Under the pieces are notes generated by a model. The model worked only from the letters and a program-made list of their open reading frames with translations, made no database searches and had not been told where the DNA came from. Positions 39,401-54,400 of a stretch of DNA of 64,000 bases are shown here, piece after piece. This DNA is from Cinclus cinclus. Its lineage: Eukaryota; Chordata; Aves; Passeriformes; Cinclidae. The position numbers and the translations under genes were made by a program. The stretch lies in the NCBI RefSeq assembly GCF_963662255.1, contig NC_085048.1, positions 101,352,229 to 101,416,228 of the forward strand, given 5' to 3'. The stretch's first letter is position 1; every line of letters begins with the position of its first letter.

Positions 39401-42400
39401 AAACTTCATTCTGCCATGTGAAGTAACATAATTAAAACACCAAAATAGCAGAACACAAGCAGCAGAACATTGTTGAACTTGTAGATATTTCCACATAGGT
39501 GATGCAAAGTTTGATGGAAAAGTGATATGAGTGTTTTAGGCATGTCCATGTGAGATGTAAGAAAAATAAGCCTTAAGCAAGTCTGCTATTTGCCTCAGAA
39601 AGATTTTTTCCAGAGAGGAAGATGGAATATTTATGTGCAATAACAGCTGCATATTTTTTAGAATAATTTTGAATTCTTTTATAGTTAGTCTCTGTATGAT
39701 TAGAATATAGGTACAAATTAGATGAGGTAACAGTTTGTCCCATTTGTGTGAAGTGATTTTCCGGGATAAAATTACATTTTCTTCTAAATGCAGTATTCAT
39801 TTGGGAGTAAATTAATTAAGGCTGAGTGGATAAGTATCTGCTGTCGTTCTGCAGCCATGACATGGCAAGACACTAGCTAGCTACATGCAAAACTCATTTG
39901 TATATGGAAAAAGTGCCTGTGCCTGTTGCTTTTAGTGCTGTTATGTGGTACTTTGAATAAATAACTTAATTCCATGTTCATAATACTCAAAGGCATAGCA
40001 TTTTATTATTGGTATTTTTAAGTAGATTGCAATAGTGTAACAGCTCTTTCCTTGTTTGAGAGCTTCGCTCATGAGACTGGAATGTAGTCTCTGTGCTATG
40101 CCCTAACAGTTTTATTATTTTATCTGTGGCTGTGGCTTGAACAATTGAATATAATGTGGACCAGGCATCCCACAGTACCTCTCAAGATGGGCTTCCCTCA
40201 GTGATTTCATTGATGGGTAGGACTGATGGTGAGGAGGGGGGTTGTCAGGGAGGTCATGATTTGAGTTGCTTAATTACTCTGTACATTCTGGAAAACTGGG
40301 CGGTTTCCTTGTTCCTCTTCAAAGGGAGATTTCATGCAGAAAAAATGCATTAATTTCTTTCATGTTTAAAGTAGTCCATTAGGACAACAGGAAGTGCATG
40401 TTGGCTTTCCATTGAGCTGTTGCAGATCATTGGCTTGGCATCTACATGTGTTTAAAAGAAATTGCTTTCTGTGCTTAGTCCAGTCATCCTGTGTCATGTT
40501 CTGCTGAATTGCTTTTCTACCCTAAAACTAAACTAACTGCAGAATGGTTTTAACATAACAACATTGACTGTAAAGTTATGTGTTTTTACATAAGTGTTCT
40601 TTGGTATGGCTTCTCTGCAACACTATTTCAAAGAGATGGATGAAAAATCAAGTGCTGAATCTTTGCTGTCTTCAAGCAAATACTGTGAGAGATGATACTG
40701 CTGGATTTTAATCATAGACGTTTCCCTTTCCTGATAGTACTGACTTTGTTTTCTAGACAAACAGATGAATCTTAGATAACGAGTTTTTTCGATCATGTAT
40801 GGTGTTGGTGCAATACTGAGGCCCATGTATTTTTACCCCAAACCTCTTTATAATTGTCTTTAAAAGACTGAAAGCCTAAAAGCTGATATTATGGAAGACT
40901 TATGAATAGTCTAAAAGTTACTCCATTCATCTGGCTGAAGCCTGGGGTAACAAACCCCTGATGATCCATGTGTAGGGCAATCCATCATCCAGTGGACATG
41001 TCCTGGCACATACCACTGGAGCTTGAAAATTTAGTAACATTCCTTTTTTATTTCCATGGGAAACTTTACCTATGGCTCTTGCTGTGAGTGAAATTGAGGG
41101 GTAGCCTGTGATCCCCCTGAGTCTGACCCACTCTAAACTTTTTAGAGGATTTCACAGCACTGTCTGCACTTACTGTGTAATTGTCCAAATAGCCTCCAGC
41201 AGAACAAGAAAAGGAAATGTGGGTATGTGAAAGAGGGAAAGACAGTTGAACAGGGAGATGCTAAATACAAAAAATACAAGAGAAAACCCTGACCAGATTG
41301 AAGCTGAGAACTTACATCTTCCATTTTTAACATCCCTATCTTTGCATGAAAAGCAACATAAAGGAACAAGGTGTTCCAAAGTGTGGGGATTTGCATCTGC
41401 AATATGTTGGATACTGGAGCAAAATTTTGGTACTGTGGTTGGTTTCCAGTGTCACTTTGGGAAACATGATATTAAGTATTTCTTTGTGGAGGAGTATTAA
41501 AGTACATGTAGTTTAGCTAAGGTAGCAAATCTAGTCCTTGAACCTTGTGCTTCTGTGATTTAAAAAAATATTTTGCTCTGTCTATGGTTTGGGTTTTTCT
41601 TTTAAGTGTGTTGTCTAATCTAAAGGCCACATACAAGCCTTCAAGTCTGACCTTTTCATTTTTCTTGATGCTGTTGAAGAAGATAAGAGGGGAATGCTGT
41701 CAGAGAGTTTACACAGAGGATGGAGAGGGATGGTGGTGAAGGGAATAATGACTTCAGTTCTGATTTTCTCCTTCCTGCTGCAACAAAGCATCTGTATTCT
41801 CTGCTGGGTGCAACCAGCCTGCAGGAAGAAGCTTTCCTTCCTGCAAGCAACAAGTCAGGAAATCATCTGGGAAATTAAAGAGTCTTCGGAGCTGGACTTG
41901 TGGTGACTTGTTAAAAAAAAAAAAAATCAGTTATGGATGGATGTTGAAGGGTAATGATGGGAAGAACATGAGGAAGGACTTGGGCATACTTCCACCTGCC
42001 GTATTGTAGGATAATACTGGTATGGCATCAGGTGACATGAGCTTCCAGGCATCCGTAGAGGCTGATCTTCCATTTCACATACAAAGGTGAGAGCTCAGTC
42101 CAAACTCAACTTGCAGCTGCCTGACACTTCAGGGGGACCACTGGCAGTATTGAAGGAAGAAGATGGAAAGTTGCTGGGCTGAGATTAGCTGAAGCCTTCT
42201 CTTACCATATAATAGCTTGTTATACCATCGTATTCAGGCAAATATGTACAATGTAACAGTACGTGAGTTATTTTTCCTAGCAGTCAGATTTTTCATTTTG
42301 TGCTGCAGAAACAAACAATTTATTTTCTCAATTGCTTAAATATGCTGTGGTCTTTAATTAGATGGTCTATGGGCAGCACAGGAACAGCACTCTCCAATAT

Positions 42401-45400
42401 TGTTTCAGAAAATGAATAGCATTTGTGATGCCTACATTGAGCTACAAGACAAATGCAGACTGATATAAGTTCTTGTTATTTGATTTAATATGAACAGCTC
42501 TAAGTGTCCCTTCTTGAGAAATGCACATTTGCTGCATTCTGGCTCAGGGGAGGCTGCATGTCTATTTGACATGCTTTCAGTGGAGAATTGCTTATCCATG
42601 CCTGATCCTGATGGGTTTCACCTTCCAAAAGTAACTAGCATAGGTCAAAAGTTGCCAAGATGAATTGAAAAGTGTTTCCAGCTGATGGAAAGGCTTCTGG
42701 TAACTGAGTGGGGGAATTTGTAATCCAATCTATTCTCAATGGAAACCAGCAAATAGTCCATGTTTCAACACAGACAAGGTATTCCAGTATCTAAGTGCTG
42801 ACATACAGGAGTTTTTCAAACAACACAGACTTGAATCAACTAGTTTTGCATTAAAGGCACAAATGCAAAGTATCTTCTTTAATGTCTGCTGTATGCCTAA
42901 AGAACTTATTTGTTTACTAGTTCAGTGCAGTGTTAATGGTCACACCTGGATGTGAATGTCTCCAGACTCCCCGTCCACCTCTAGGTCTTAACATTCATTG
43001 ATTCTGGCATGCCAGATTTCTTGTTTATTTCCCTATCTAAATTCATAATATTTTCCCTTCTGTAGCTGAAGCCTTCCTTCCTTTCCTTTATCTGAATAGA
43101 CAACATTTTCTTCTTTGCTATTTTCTCATCCAAATTTCTTTTTCCTGTTTACTTTTTTCACTCTTGCCTGTTTGCTGTGTTTAGGTTCTTCCATATGCCA
43201 TTTCTTCACAAATTGTTCCTGTATCGTCCAATACTTTGAGGAAAACACAAGTTCTCAGTTGTTACCTATTCCTCTACATGAAGGAGAGCATGCTGTGAGC
43301 ATGGGATGAAAGAGTGGGTCGGGTTGGGCAAAGATGATTTTATTCCTCAGCTATTTTCTTAGGTGCTTTTCTTTGCCTTCCATTCCTTCCATCTGTCTCT
43401 GACTGTAAGCAGAGCGTAAAGTAAAGGAAGGGCCAAGTGTCTGTTAGGTTTCCTGTTAAAGTACAGAATAATGATGATGATGTGAGTCAGAGACTGGGCA
43501 CAACAGCATAGAAGTGCTTTACGTATATTTCTTTATTATAATTACCCTTAATTTTATTCCATTATTTGTCATTTTTTTTCCTGTTTGTACCTCTCCTAGC
43601 TCATGTACACAACTAATTGAGGTATTATAGGAGATCTTTATTCAAAGATGGTTAGTTTCTTCTTTGCCTAGAACAGGGGAGTACTTTGGTATAGGAATTG
43701 TACCAGGAGTGCTGAGCTGCCCTTCATGGCTTTGTGCACTGCTAATGAAACCCCTTGTTACACTTAAACTCATGCATCCTTACCCTGCCCTTTTCAGATC
43801 ACGGATTTTGTACTCAAACTGGGGTATGCAAATTTCTAGTTTAAATTCAGCACGAAACAAGGCAATGAGTTCTTACAGTTGTTTTGGTATAATCTTTAAA
43901 AACAGCTTCAAAACCTATATTCTCCCAACAAGGACAGTCAGCAAATTGAGATTTCCATAGTACAGGAACAATCTTGTTTGACTGTCTTGAGCAAATTCTC
44001 CTGTTACCAACTGACTACTAAGATTAAGTGGAATTTCTAACAAGTCTGGTTACAATGGGTCAAGCACAATATCTCTAGTTGTACTTATGTGTTGCAAGCC
44101 TTATGTGTTGCAGCAGAGATTTATTTTAGCACAGTCATTTTATGGTGCTTAGAATATTTTCCTACTCTGCATTGCTGCTGCTGTTGATGTTTGATGGCAG
44201 TTGCAATGCACCTATCCCAACGTTAAGTGTCCTTATGTCTTTATACTAGAATTGACCTTCAGGGACAGTAAACATAGTTTGGCAACAAGTTAATTACAGA
44301 CTTTATCTTCCAAAAACATTCATGTCATGGGTGGGATAATTAAGATGTCCTTGCAAGTGAAAAAACTTCATGACTTATAGTAATGCTCCAGTGTAGGTGT
44401 TAGAAATCGAGGTCACAACAGTATTACCAGGGCTGTATACTCATGCTATTTTGACTAAATAATTCTCCTCTTTAGGCTATTAAAGTAAAAGATAGACTTA
44501 AATTATATATATGGCAATAAATTATGTAAGTCTGTGAAGAAAAACAAAGGAATTGGGCTGTCCAGGGGTATGATGGGCAAGCAGAACTGATTGTATTTGA
44601 TTTACTGTGGGTTTCCTTACTAGGGTTTATTTGGTTTTTCTCCCCTTTCCTCCTTTTAAGGCCTCTGTCTTTTGTTAAATGATTAGAATCATATTGCCCC
44701 TTTCTGATTTTGTAATGTCAACTTCATGGTGGTAAATAGCTAATTATTTGTAACTGAATTAGGCTATGAATTTAAATATGACACAAACAGGTGTACTTGT
44801 GGTTGCATTCAGCATGGCTCAGGGAGTTTAACACAGTATAAATACTTTGCAGAAATATTATTTCTGAAATGGAGTACTGCAACTAGTGGAGACTGTCATA
44901 AAGATGTTAATGAGCTCTGTGGTACATAAATTTTGTTGGGTTTTTTTCCTGAAAAATTTTGGGAAGGGAAGGGAGGAGTGTCCACTGGTGACTACTGAAG
45001 TTACACTTCTGGAGTGTTCAATCTCTAAGCTGGAAGCATTTTGTTTGGGTGGAGTTAGGAAGTATTTTTTTAACAATGAACATTCAAAAGAGGACACTGA
45101 GCATTCTCTAAAGTTGGATCCCCTGGACAAGCACATTTCAGTGTTACTTTGTGAGTGCTGCTTGAATGAAAGTCCTTGTTGGCTGGCTGAATTAGGGCAG
45201 GATGCACAGTTTAACAGCCCCAGCATGCCTTCGTATTAACACAAAACTTGGGATGAATACACACATGAGTGTAATTTAAAGATCTGAATTGTAATATTTG
45301 GAAAAAACACAGATTCTGCATGTGTTCTCTTTCTCAAAACCTGGCTTAAGGAGATCAATAGGTCTGTTAATGAGCTGCTTCTGAGCTGCTGTTTTCTGTT

Positions 45401-48400
45401 ACATTCCAGTCGAAATAAGTAGTCCCTTTTATAATGGTCAGTATCATAATGAATAATCAAATAACTTTGGAATTAATTTTATTTTCTTCTACAGAAGGAA
45501 AGTCACACAATATATGACAGGTGATGAGTCATTCCTTGCCAAAATGTAGCAGGAGTATGAAGGATTGAAACATACATTTTGAGCTCTTTTTCTGGGTATC
45601 TGTTTGGTTAGGATGAGAATATTTAAGCAGCCTAACATTTGAGAATAAGAGAATAAAATGGGATCTAAGCACTAAGATTGATGGCATGCTATCATTCATG
45701 TGTGATGCAGCACTGTTAACATCCTCACATGTTAAGTGGTACAGTTACACACAATGTCCTGTCTGGGTATAAACCAACTGCAAAGCAATAGAATAACACC
45801 TTCAAAATGATTAATTTTGAGCCTTTGTGACTATCTTGAAAGTTAAATCCCATTTTCTTTGCACTTACGAAAATGTTGTCCATATATTTGGGCATGGTGT
45901 GTTCAAGAAAAATAAGATAATCTCTTCCAGATTCCTTCATTATTAAATGGCACTGGAATGTGATTTTTACTGTGCAAATTGTTTCCAGGGTTCCATATTT
46001 TGAAGTTCCATCTCCAGCCCTTATCTGGAAGCTAGTTCATGTTTGTTTTATCTTCTGCAGTACATGAGAGCTGAGCTCAGTTGATCTCTCAGTCAGCAAG
46101 AGGTACATCTTAAAATTATCAATGAGCATCACATGCACCATGTAGCATTTAATTTTCATATAAACTAGAAAGGTGTTGGTGAGCAAACTTTTCATTTTGC
46201 ATGTTTTAATTTTTTACATATCCAGTTTCCCCTTTGATTTTTTTTTTTAGAAACTTCATAGACTATTTTCACAATGTCTGTGTTGTTTATCAGGTTTACT
46301 TTTGTTTTCAGCATAATATGGTTCTGTTGAATTTCATTTGAGGTGATTTTTTTTTTTGCATAACTATGTGCGAATAGGGGTTCTGATAATCCCTTTCTTT
46401 TTAAATCAGCCTGTTTAATACAGTTTAATACTGTCACTGTTGAATGGAGATGAGAGACTTGACCTATTTTTAAAAATGAGCTTTTTAGCTTTGTTAGGTA
46501 CAGGAGAACGGAATTTTAGAATTTTTAGAATTTATTTAATTAGTTGCCATTAGGATTTGCTGGTGCACACATGGATGATATTTTCATTTTAATTGTGATC
46601 ATTTGTAATGAAACTTAGTGGAATTCTTTTCTAGGAACTCCTTGGTGCTTCCTAACCTTGTTAATATTGTTCAGCCTTTGATTTTGACCTGCTGTATCGG
46701 TTTTTCTGCATAAAAATTGCTTGGATTCTGCTGAAATATATAAATTATTCAATTTCATATGCATTCCAGAAAAAGGCATGAAAGGTGATTCATATATGAA
46801 TACAATTATTTCTAATGTGACATTTACCCCAGATCTATATTAAGTTCTTAGCCCTGGGGAAAAAAAAAAGTATTTTGTTAATGCTATTTTGTATTCAATG
46901 GCTTTGATAGTACTAGTTCCAGATGTTTCAGATTACTTTCAAAACTTCATTATCAGTGATAATATAATAATGAAATAAGTTGACAGAGGTGTTGACTGAA
47001 TGACTATTGCAATATATAATTAGGTTGGTGTAATAAGATATGTATGCACTGATCTTCCACAGCCTTTATATAAAATCTGTTAGAGAATGAATTCCATTAC
47101 TGCACCATTACCATTCCCAGAGTGACTACTACTATTTTTTTTCAACAATTCTTGAAGAGGTTATGCATATGTTATAGAAACTGCATGGTACAGAGTTGGA
47201 AATACATTTTCTTTCAACTTTTGTTTCGACATTGATATCAATAAAACTAATAATATCATTATAAAGTCAGCAGAATGTGTCGCCTTGCATCAGTCTAATA
47301 AACCAGATCAAAATACACTGTGTTTATATTATATATAATCAGTGTACTGTATATTACCATTATTTACAAGTATTAAGTCATTTGAGAGCTCTTGCATTTT
47401 CTGTACAAACAAAAAAATGTTTGCAAAGATGTTAGCAAAGCAAAGAAATGAGAAATTTTAATGGAATCCTTCCAATAGCTGTCAGTTTCTTCCTTAGAGT
47501 TTGATAATTGAAAGGTTTGTTATTTTTTTTTTTTTTAGGAAGGGAGGATGGTTTCGATTATCAAAAGGTAGTAGAATGTTTAACTACCCCTCTGCTATCA
47601 GTGGACTTGTTTAGATTATGATTTTGACTAAATTGAGGTTGCACATATCCAGATGTTTTCTGCCTGGGTGACTTGTTCATTTACTTTGGCAAAGGATTTG
47701 ATGGTGTATTGCTACCATCCCTTTGTCATTTTTCACATTTTTCACATCACATTTCAGGCTACAGTTAGCCTTTCCTTTTCTAAACTTCCACTAAATTTTT
47801 GACTCCTAAAATTTGGTCTTTTTTTCTAAGGTTTTTTTTCTGAAACTACAAATGGGATTTTGATCTTCACTGCAGGTTTTCTCATTGGTTATCATGAGTA
47901 AAACCAAAGTCCTAGACAAAAAAACCCAAGATACAAAAAAACCCTTTTTTTGTTCTATATTTTTTATCTCTGTTTCTATTGTGCTGAGGGGCAAAAGAAG
48001 TATCTCAAATGCATTCCCTCTGCAATGTCCTTCAGCAAGACAGGACAGACAATGCTCTCCACCAAGAATGGCTTTATTCCCAGCACCCAGTGACCTCTGA
48101 TGCCAGTGGCCCACACAGAGAAGCAAGAGCTCCTCTTACAAGTAGGATACAGCAGGATAACATTCCAGAGTATCAGTGGGGAATTGTAGAAAACATTTGC
48201 CAGGACTACATAATAGAAAGAAATCCTCTCTGGCTCTGAAACACAGCAACAGTTAAACAAGACTATAATTTAATTCACTACTGTCATGTCATTTTTCAGC
48301 ACCAGTGGGGGTTGGGAAGGAGAAATACCCAAGCCCAAAAACCTGCTGCTTAGGATTTGCCAGGTTGACAACCAGCTTGAATAAATAATTTAGTTTTTAA

Positions 48401-51400
48401 TATCTTTAGAGTGCTAAAGATGTAAAGTGGACGAGCACTCAAGCTCAGCAGTGATCAGACAGAGCTGCAGCCAACAAAAAGAGAGCTTTGAGAGTGTAAG
48501 ATCCCAATCTATGTTCTAGTGAACCTTTCTGCTGATTTGTTTTACCTCTTCCAACCTCCAGGCCTTCTGGTTGCAAATTAAAGAGAGTTCATGCTGGTCC
48601 TCATGTGACTCACTGATACATTAGCTCTGAATGGAGCTCCACTTATTAATGTTTATACAGTCTTGGTAGATCTAATCCTATTTGCAGACCTTTAAAATGC
48701 CAGCTTTTTATTTTAAGCCTGGTTTACTTTTAACTGCAATATTTAGCCTCTGAATGTGTTTGTAGGATTTTTTCCTCAATGGCATTTTAAAAATGTGAGA
48801 TTTTAAATCAGTGTAAGTAATGAAATTTTAAATACTCTTTTGCATGTGTCATTTAAGCAACATTATGGTGTAACCATACATTGGAGGATTTGATTCAAGC
48901 AGATCTAATTGTTGCTAATACTGTTTATTTTGGAAATGCCTAGAAAACAGCTATTATTACCAGTGCAGAAGCATATGGAGATGGGTTTATGTTCTCTTGT
49001 AGCTCTCTTGTAGTAGCCAGGGGTGAGTGATATTGATAGGGGTTTAAGTTAAAATCCACATCATTGGTGTCAGCAAATATCAGACTAGTTCAAGTATCAG
49101 ACTAGGAGAGAGAAGAGGAAAGGGAGAAGAAAAATTGATTATGAAGACGCAAGATAGTTGGAAGGAAATGTGATACTGAAAAGGGAGACATAAACACACA
49201 AACTGAATTGAATGAGGGGAAAGTAAAGATGATCTGGCCAAGCAAAAAGAGCAGTTAGCACAGGAAAACATAACAGAACGAGACATTTATGGATCATGAG
49301 AAGTACCTCTTTTTGCAGATTTTGCAGTTGCTTTTACAGGTTGGAGACTGATAGGTCTCTCTCTGTGTATTTTCCCCCAGGCTGAGTGATGGATTTGATA
49401 TCTGACATCTTCAGTGAACTATCTGCTGTCAAAAAATTAGTGCAAATAATTAGATAGTTTTACATGTGTGCCTACAGTTTGCACTGGGCTGTGCAAGAGG
49501 TGAACACAAAATTTTTCCAGTGACTTCCCAACCTACCAGACAGGCATAGAACAAACAGGTTGTGTGTTATTTTGGTGGGAGCTCTACCTCCTTTACTTCC
49601 TTTTTGTGAATTTTATAAAGCAGGGGTTTACTCCACATTGTGAGTTATGTTTGCAATAGGCAGTTGACTCACTGTCTAATAACCTGGTATCTCTATGGGA
49701 TTTGTGAGATATGAGAAAATTATTTTTAATTGTTGGGTCTGGAAAACAACATGAAAATAAGTCTTGTATATCTTAGGAGGTCTGCTGAGTGGGGAACTGC
49801 AGCATTAGCTTTGTGCACATTTGAGCAGTATCTTGGTTAGTACCAATGGCAGAGTATCATAAAATTCTGAGGGAATTAATTATCATACTTTTTCCACTGG
49901 CATTTCTGAGGACACATTTGTTCTTCATAGATGTTTTTTGAAAATGGTGTTCCAAAAGTTGGAATTTTGTTTATATAAGATTTCTTTACCCAGACAGAAT
50001 AAGGCTTGTGGGCAAGTATTACAAGCCTGTCTTTTCCTTCTCCCTTAGTCCTTTACTATGGCACTGATCAGGTGCTTGGTGTTTAATTGCATTGCATCAT
50101 TGGCAATTATTACATGGTCAGAAGGAAAGGGCAGAGGTAGGGGAAAATTTACCAGTGCTGCTTTTCAGTTCAGCCAGGTTGCCTTCAGGAGATCCCTGTA
50201 GATCATTCTGCTCTTTGCTCCTGGCCTTGTATATAATTAATTTGGACTGAGTGACTGCTTTTAAATTGTTTTGTGGTAGCTGCTGGTTCAGAGAGCAGGT
50301 CTGAGCTGTCAGCCTCTGAGCTGTTTACTGCTCACAGGTGTCTTCTCCACTGATGGCAATTATTCGCTTAGACAAAATAACCCATGGGCTGAGATTCATG
50401 TGTCCTCTTCCCTTGCAGAAGTGGAAGTCTTGAGAAGAAAGGAAATTTAATGAAACCTGGAGCAAAGGAAAGAAACCAGGATTAGTGGTAGAATCAAAAT
50501 AGTTCTGAAGTATTTGGGGAGCTGGAGCAACATGGTTGAAGGACAGAGGGACACTGTTGTCTGGACAGAAAACAGTGTGCCAAAGGACATCACTAAAATG
50601 TTCTGCTAAATTCCATAGCCATTCAGAAGTGAAAAAAGTGAGGTTTTGGGATGGAGGGATGTTTGTTTGATTTTTTTTTTTTTTAGATCCTTCTATCTCT
50701 TCATATGTCCAAAGTAGTGGTTCATAAGACCTCTTTACAAAGCTGTATGGCACATCTATCATCCAGACCTGGTCACTGGAACAGTGAGGCACCATAATCC
50801 AGGGTCCCTAGAAGGAAAGAGCTATGACAAATGAGTAGATTTAAGTGATCAGGTTGTTAATTTTTTTTTGTGAGAGATGTTGTGAAGGACTAGGGAAGCT
50901 GGGGATTATCCCAGTAATTCTTGCCGGAGGACTGAGCTGGTACCAACTTAGACCAAAGGAAACTTGAGAGCACCTGGACACATATCATGTCTGGTTACAG
51001 CTTACTGCAAGTGACACTATTTCCCTGACAGCTTGGCAGGTTGGAATAACAGTGGGAGACTGGAAAAGAGCAGAAAGAAATATTGTACAAGAGCTGTATG
51101 GCTGATTACATTGGTGCCTTTATGTCAGTGAGTCTTTACCATGAGGCATGCACAAAGGCTCTAGAGCATGTATACACAAATGGTGGGGTCTTCTGAAATG
51201 ATCTTCTTACATCTTCTTAAGATTTATAGGAATTATATTGAAATAAAATTATCAGTATCAATTGCTACTTGTAGCAGATTTTCAGACTCTAATATTGAAC
51301 ACACTGTATTTCATGTCATGTTTTATTCCCATTAACAGATGGGATTAGTTGGAAGCAAGAAGGCACAAACTGGTTTTGAGGAAAGGTAAATTTTACAGGA

Positions 51401-54400
51401 TGAAATGAGCAAAACTCAAAGAGAATTCTAGCTTTAAAATCTTAAGTTATTAGTTGCTTTGCTTATTGAGTTTCTGAGTTGTAGTTCACAGGAGCAAAAT
51501 AAAACAAAAGCGTTACCAAACTTTATCAATCCAAACAGAAAGTGCAGAGGTTATGAAGTGGCAGAAAACAGCATCCTTCAACCCTTCAACAAAGTCTGCA
51601 GATACCAACTGTAGTTTGCCATGTCCTGCCTGGTCAAATTGACATCCGCTCAGTTCCATTTTTCAAGTGAGTTCCCTGATCCCAGGTGGGCTTTGGCAGG
51701 ATGTTACTGAGCTGTCTGCATCTTGGATGATCTTAGAGTTTGAGATATCTCCAAGCCTTTGATTAGGAACTGCAAAAGAGGAAAAAAAAAAAAAGTGTAT
51801 GCTCCCAGATGACTTCCTAGTATCTCCATTCCCTCCACTCTCATATTCCTTTAATTTGGCCTTTTTATAAAAATGTTGTTAATCCTCTTTCTCTGGACTA
51901 GTCGTTCACTCACTTCATAATGGCACTCACCTATATTTAATATTATTTCTCAAAGTAAATTTGAACTCAGTCTAACAGTATAATGTAAATGCAGCAAGGG
52001 TAAAATAACATCTATAAATTCACTGGCTGATATTGCTTTTGTTTCTAAAAGAAATGCATAAATTCTTCACTCTTTAATCTTACTAATTTTGGGTTGCATG
52101 CATGAGCTTTTATCTTTTGTAGAAACTACAAAATCAGTGCATACATTTTGAATGCTTTAGAACTAGGAGGTGTTAATCTTTTTCTCTTGAGTTCAGATGC
52201 TTTTCACCTCTTCCTGAAAGTGTTTCCTTAGTTCAAATTTGCTATGCTTGTCTCAAGCATGGGAATGTTGCCTTGGATCATTTACAATGAACAGCTGCAA
52301 GGAGATCTCAGAAAGAGGATATGCTAAGTAAATTAGAGGGTTTAGCTGCACAGCAGTCTGCAGTCTTTCATCTGCAATACTGTGTGCTTGTCTGTCAGTT
52401 TGGGAATAAGTTTCCAGAGTTCCAGAAAGCTCCTGGTTTTCATATGTGAAATCCCAATGAGCAGAAACCTCTGACAGCAGCTTTTCCCAATATTTAATCT
52501 TCACAATGTCAATGAAGGGAAGCTCAGATTTTATTTCTTCCCCCATCACCTCTTTCTGCACAGTTAACAGTGACTATTCAGAAACTCCTTTTCTGAAGCT
52601 TTACTGATGAACTTACACTCACCCTGAACACCACAGTATGAAAGCAACATCCCTTGACCTTCTTTACATCAAGAGGGAAGGTGTTAAAACAACCATATTT
52701 TTTCCATCCAGCTGTTGCATTTGCTGTCACTCATGCTTTAACACCGCTCTTTGTTGCTGGAGAATTTCAGTGTAAAGTGACAGCCATAAATCTTCATATT
52801 GGTAAAACTCCTGAAATGTAGGTCCTACATACACTTTATTGGATGTTCTGTACTTTAACCTGCTACCTGCTGATGAAATTGAAAGCATTTGGGAGAAGGA
52901 GGGGAGGGAAAGGCTTGGATGGATTTTTTGCATTTTTGGAGTGAAAGAACATTTAATATATTCATGTCATGATAGTACATGACATCATTTAATGGTCATT
53001 TATGTAAGGCAGTAAAAGAACTGTTTCCAACTGCTTCTCCACTGTGAAGTAGCACAAACTGTTAGGATAACTCTGTGAAACAGGGTTGAAAAAGAATGCT
53101 GACAAAAATGTGTTTAAAATGCGTAGAAAGCACAGCATATTTGAGATTGAGGTCTATGCAAAATCTAATTTTCTCTCTTTAAAATACGGAGAGCAGGGAA
53201 GTTCTGAATTCACTTGACAAATGAAAAAATTAGGAAAATATGAATTGAGTAAAACTGGTCCCTGATTTGCATGTTGTATGTCAGGATGGAGCAAAATTAA
53301 TCCCTTACGAATAAGATGCTGGTACTAAAGGTTTTACAAGATATATTAGTCCATTCCATCTTTCAGAAACCCCTGAAATACATGGAGATTTTGAAAAATA
53401 ATAGTAGTTGCTGAGCCACCCTAAGAAGCACCACTTTCATCTAAAAATATGGATAAATCTTGTTTACCTGCTGAACTGTAATTCGTCATCCTAAGGTTTA
53501 TCTATCATTTTATGTAGGCACAGCAGCATGCCTCCTCCAATATTTTATCTGTAGCCATCACAAAACAAGCTGCTTTTCATTTTCAAAGCCGTATTTTCAT
53601 TGTGTCCATAACTACAATATACAATATATTTTCAATTGGTATGTCAGAGGCATTGTTACAAATACCCTTTACACTCCTTGAAAACTCTTGGCTTTATTAG
53701 AGATTGTGTTTCAGAATTTTTTCCTATTGGAGCAATGGATAGGACGGTTCCACATTAGCACTTCTGGGATTTATGCTGTATTTTACACTACAACTGTTAA
53801 AAATTACTGACACAAGCACCTGCATGTGTGGAAGAAGAATTATTGTATACCAGTAATAGTTACAAAACCTTTTATTGTGCTGCTAGGAACCAGGATTTCA
53901 ATGTAGCATTCCAGCTGCTAATGGATATTCAGGGCCCTTCTGGATGGAGTCTTGATTAGCAGATGACAGATTAAGAGAAGAGCTGTGTTTTATGGTTAGG
54001 GAGGTTAAACAAAACTCATGTTGCCTTTTGGATGGAGAGGAAGTAAGGTCATTCAGAGACTTCACAGGAAGTCACAGGAGGAGAATGCTATGGTGATTGA
54101 TGGAAGTTGTCCATTATCAAACATTTAGAGAAAACTTTTATTCCTTCTGAGTAAATCACATAGCTTGTGCAGGGCACAAGTAGAGAATTAGTTTTGTTGC
54201 CTTTTGCTGGAAATATGTCAAATGGTATTCAAACCAAAATTTAGGAAGGGAAATTGCATAGTGTATTTAAGCCAACTGGGTGGTTGATGTTCCCTTTGAA
54301 TTTAGCGGCTTTTATTGTTTGGTAAATTATGTTTTGTTAAAAATTCTCTTTTTATGTCAAGGTCATTTAGATTTCTATGTCCAGACACATGAGATAGACC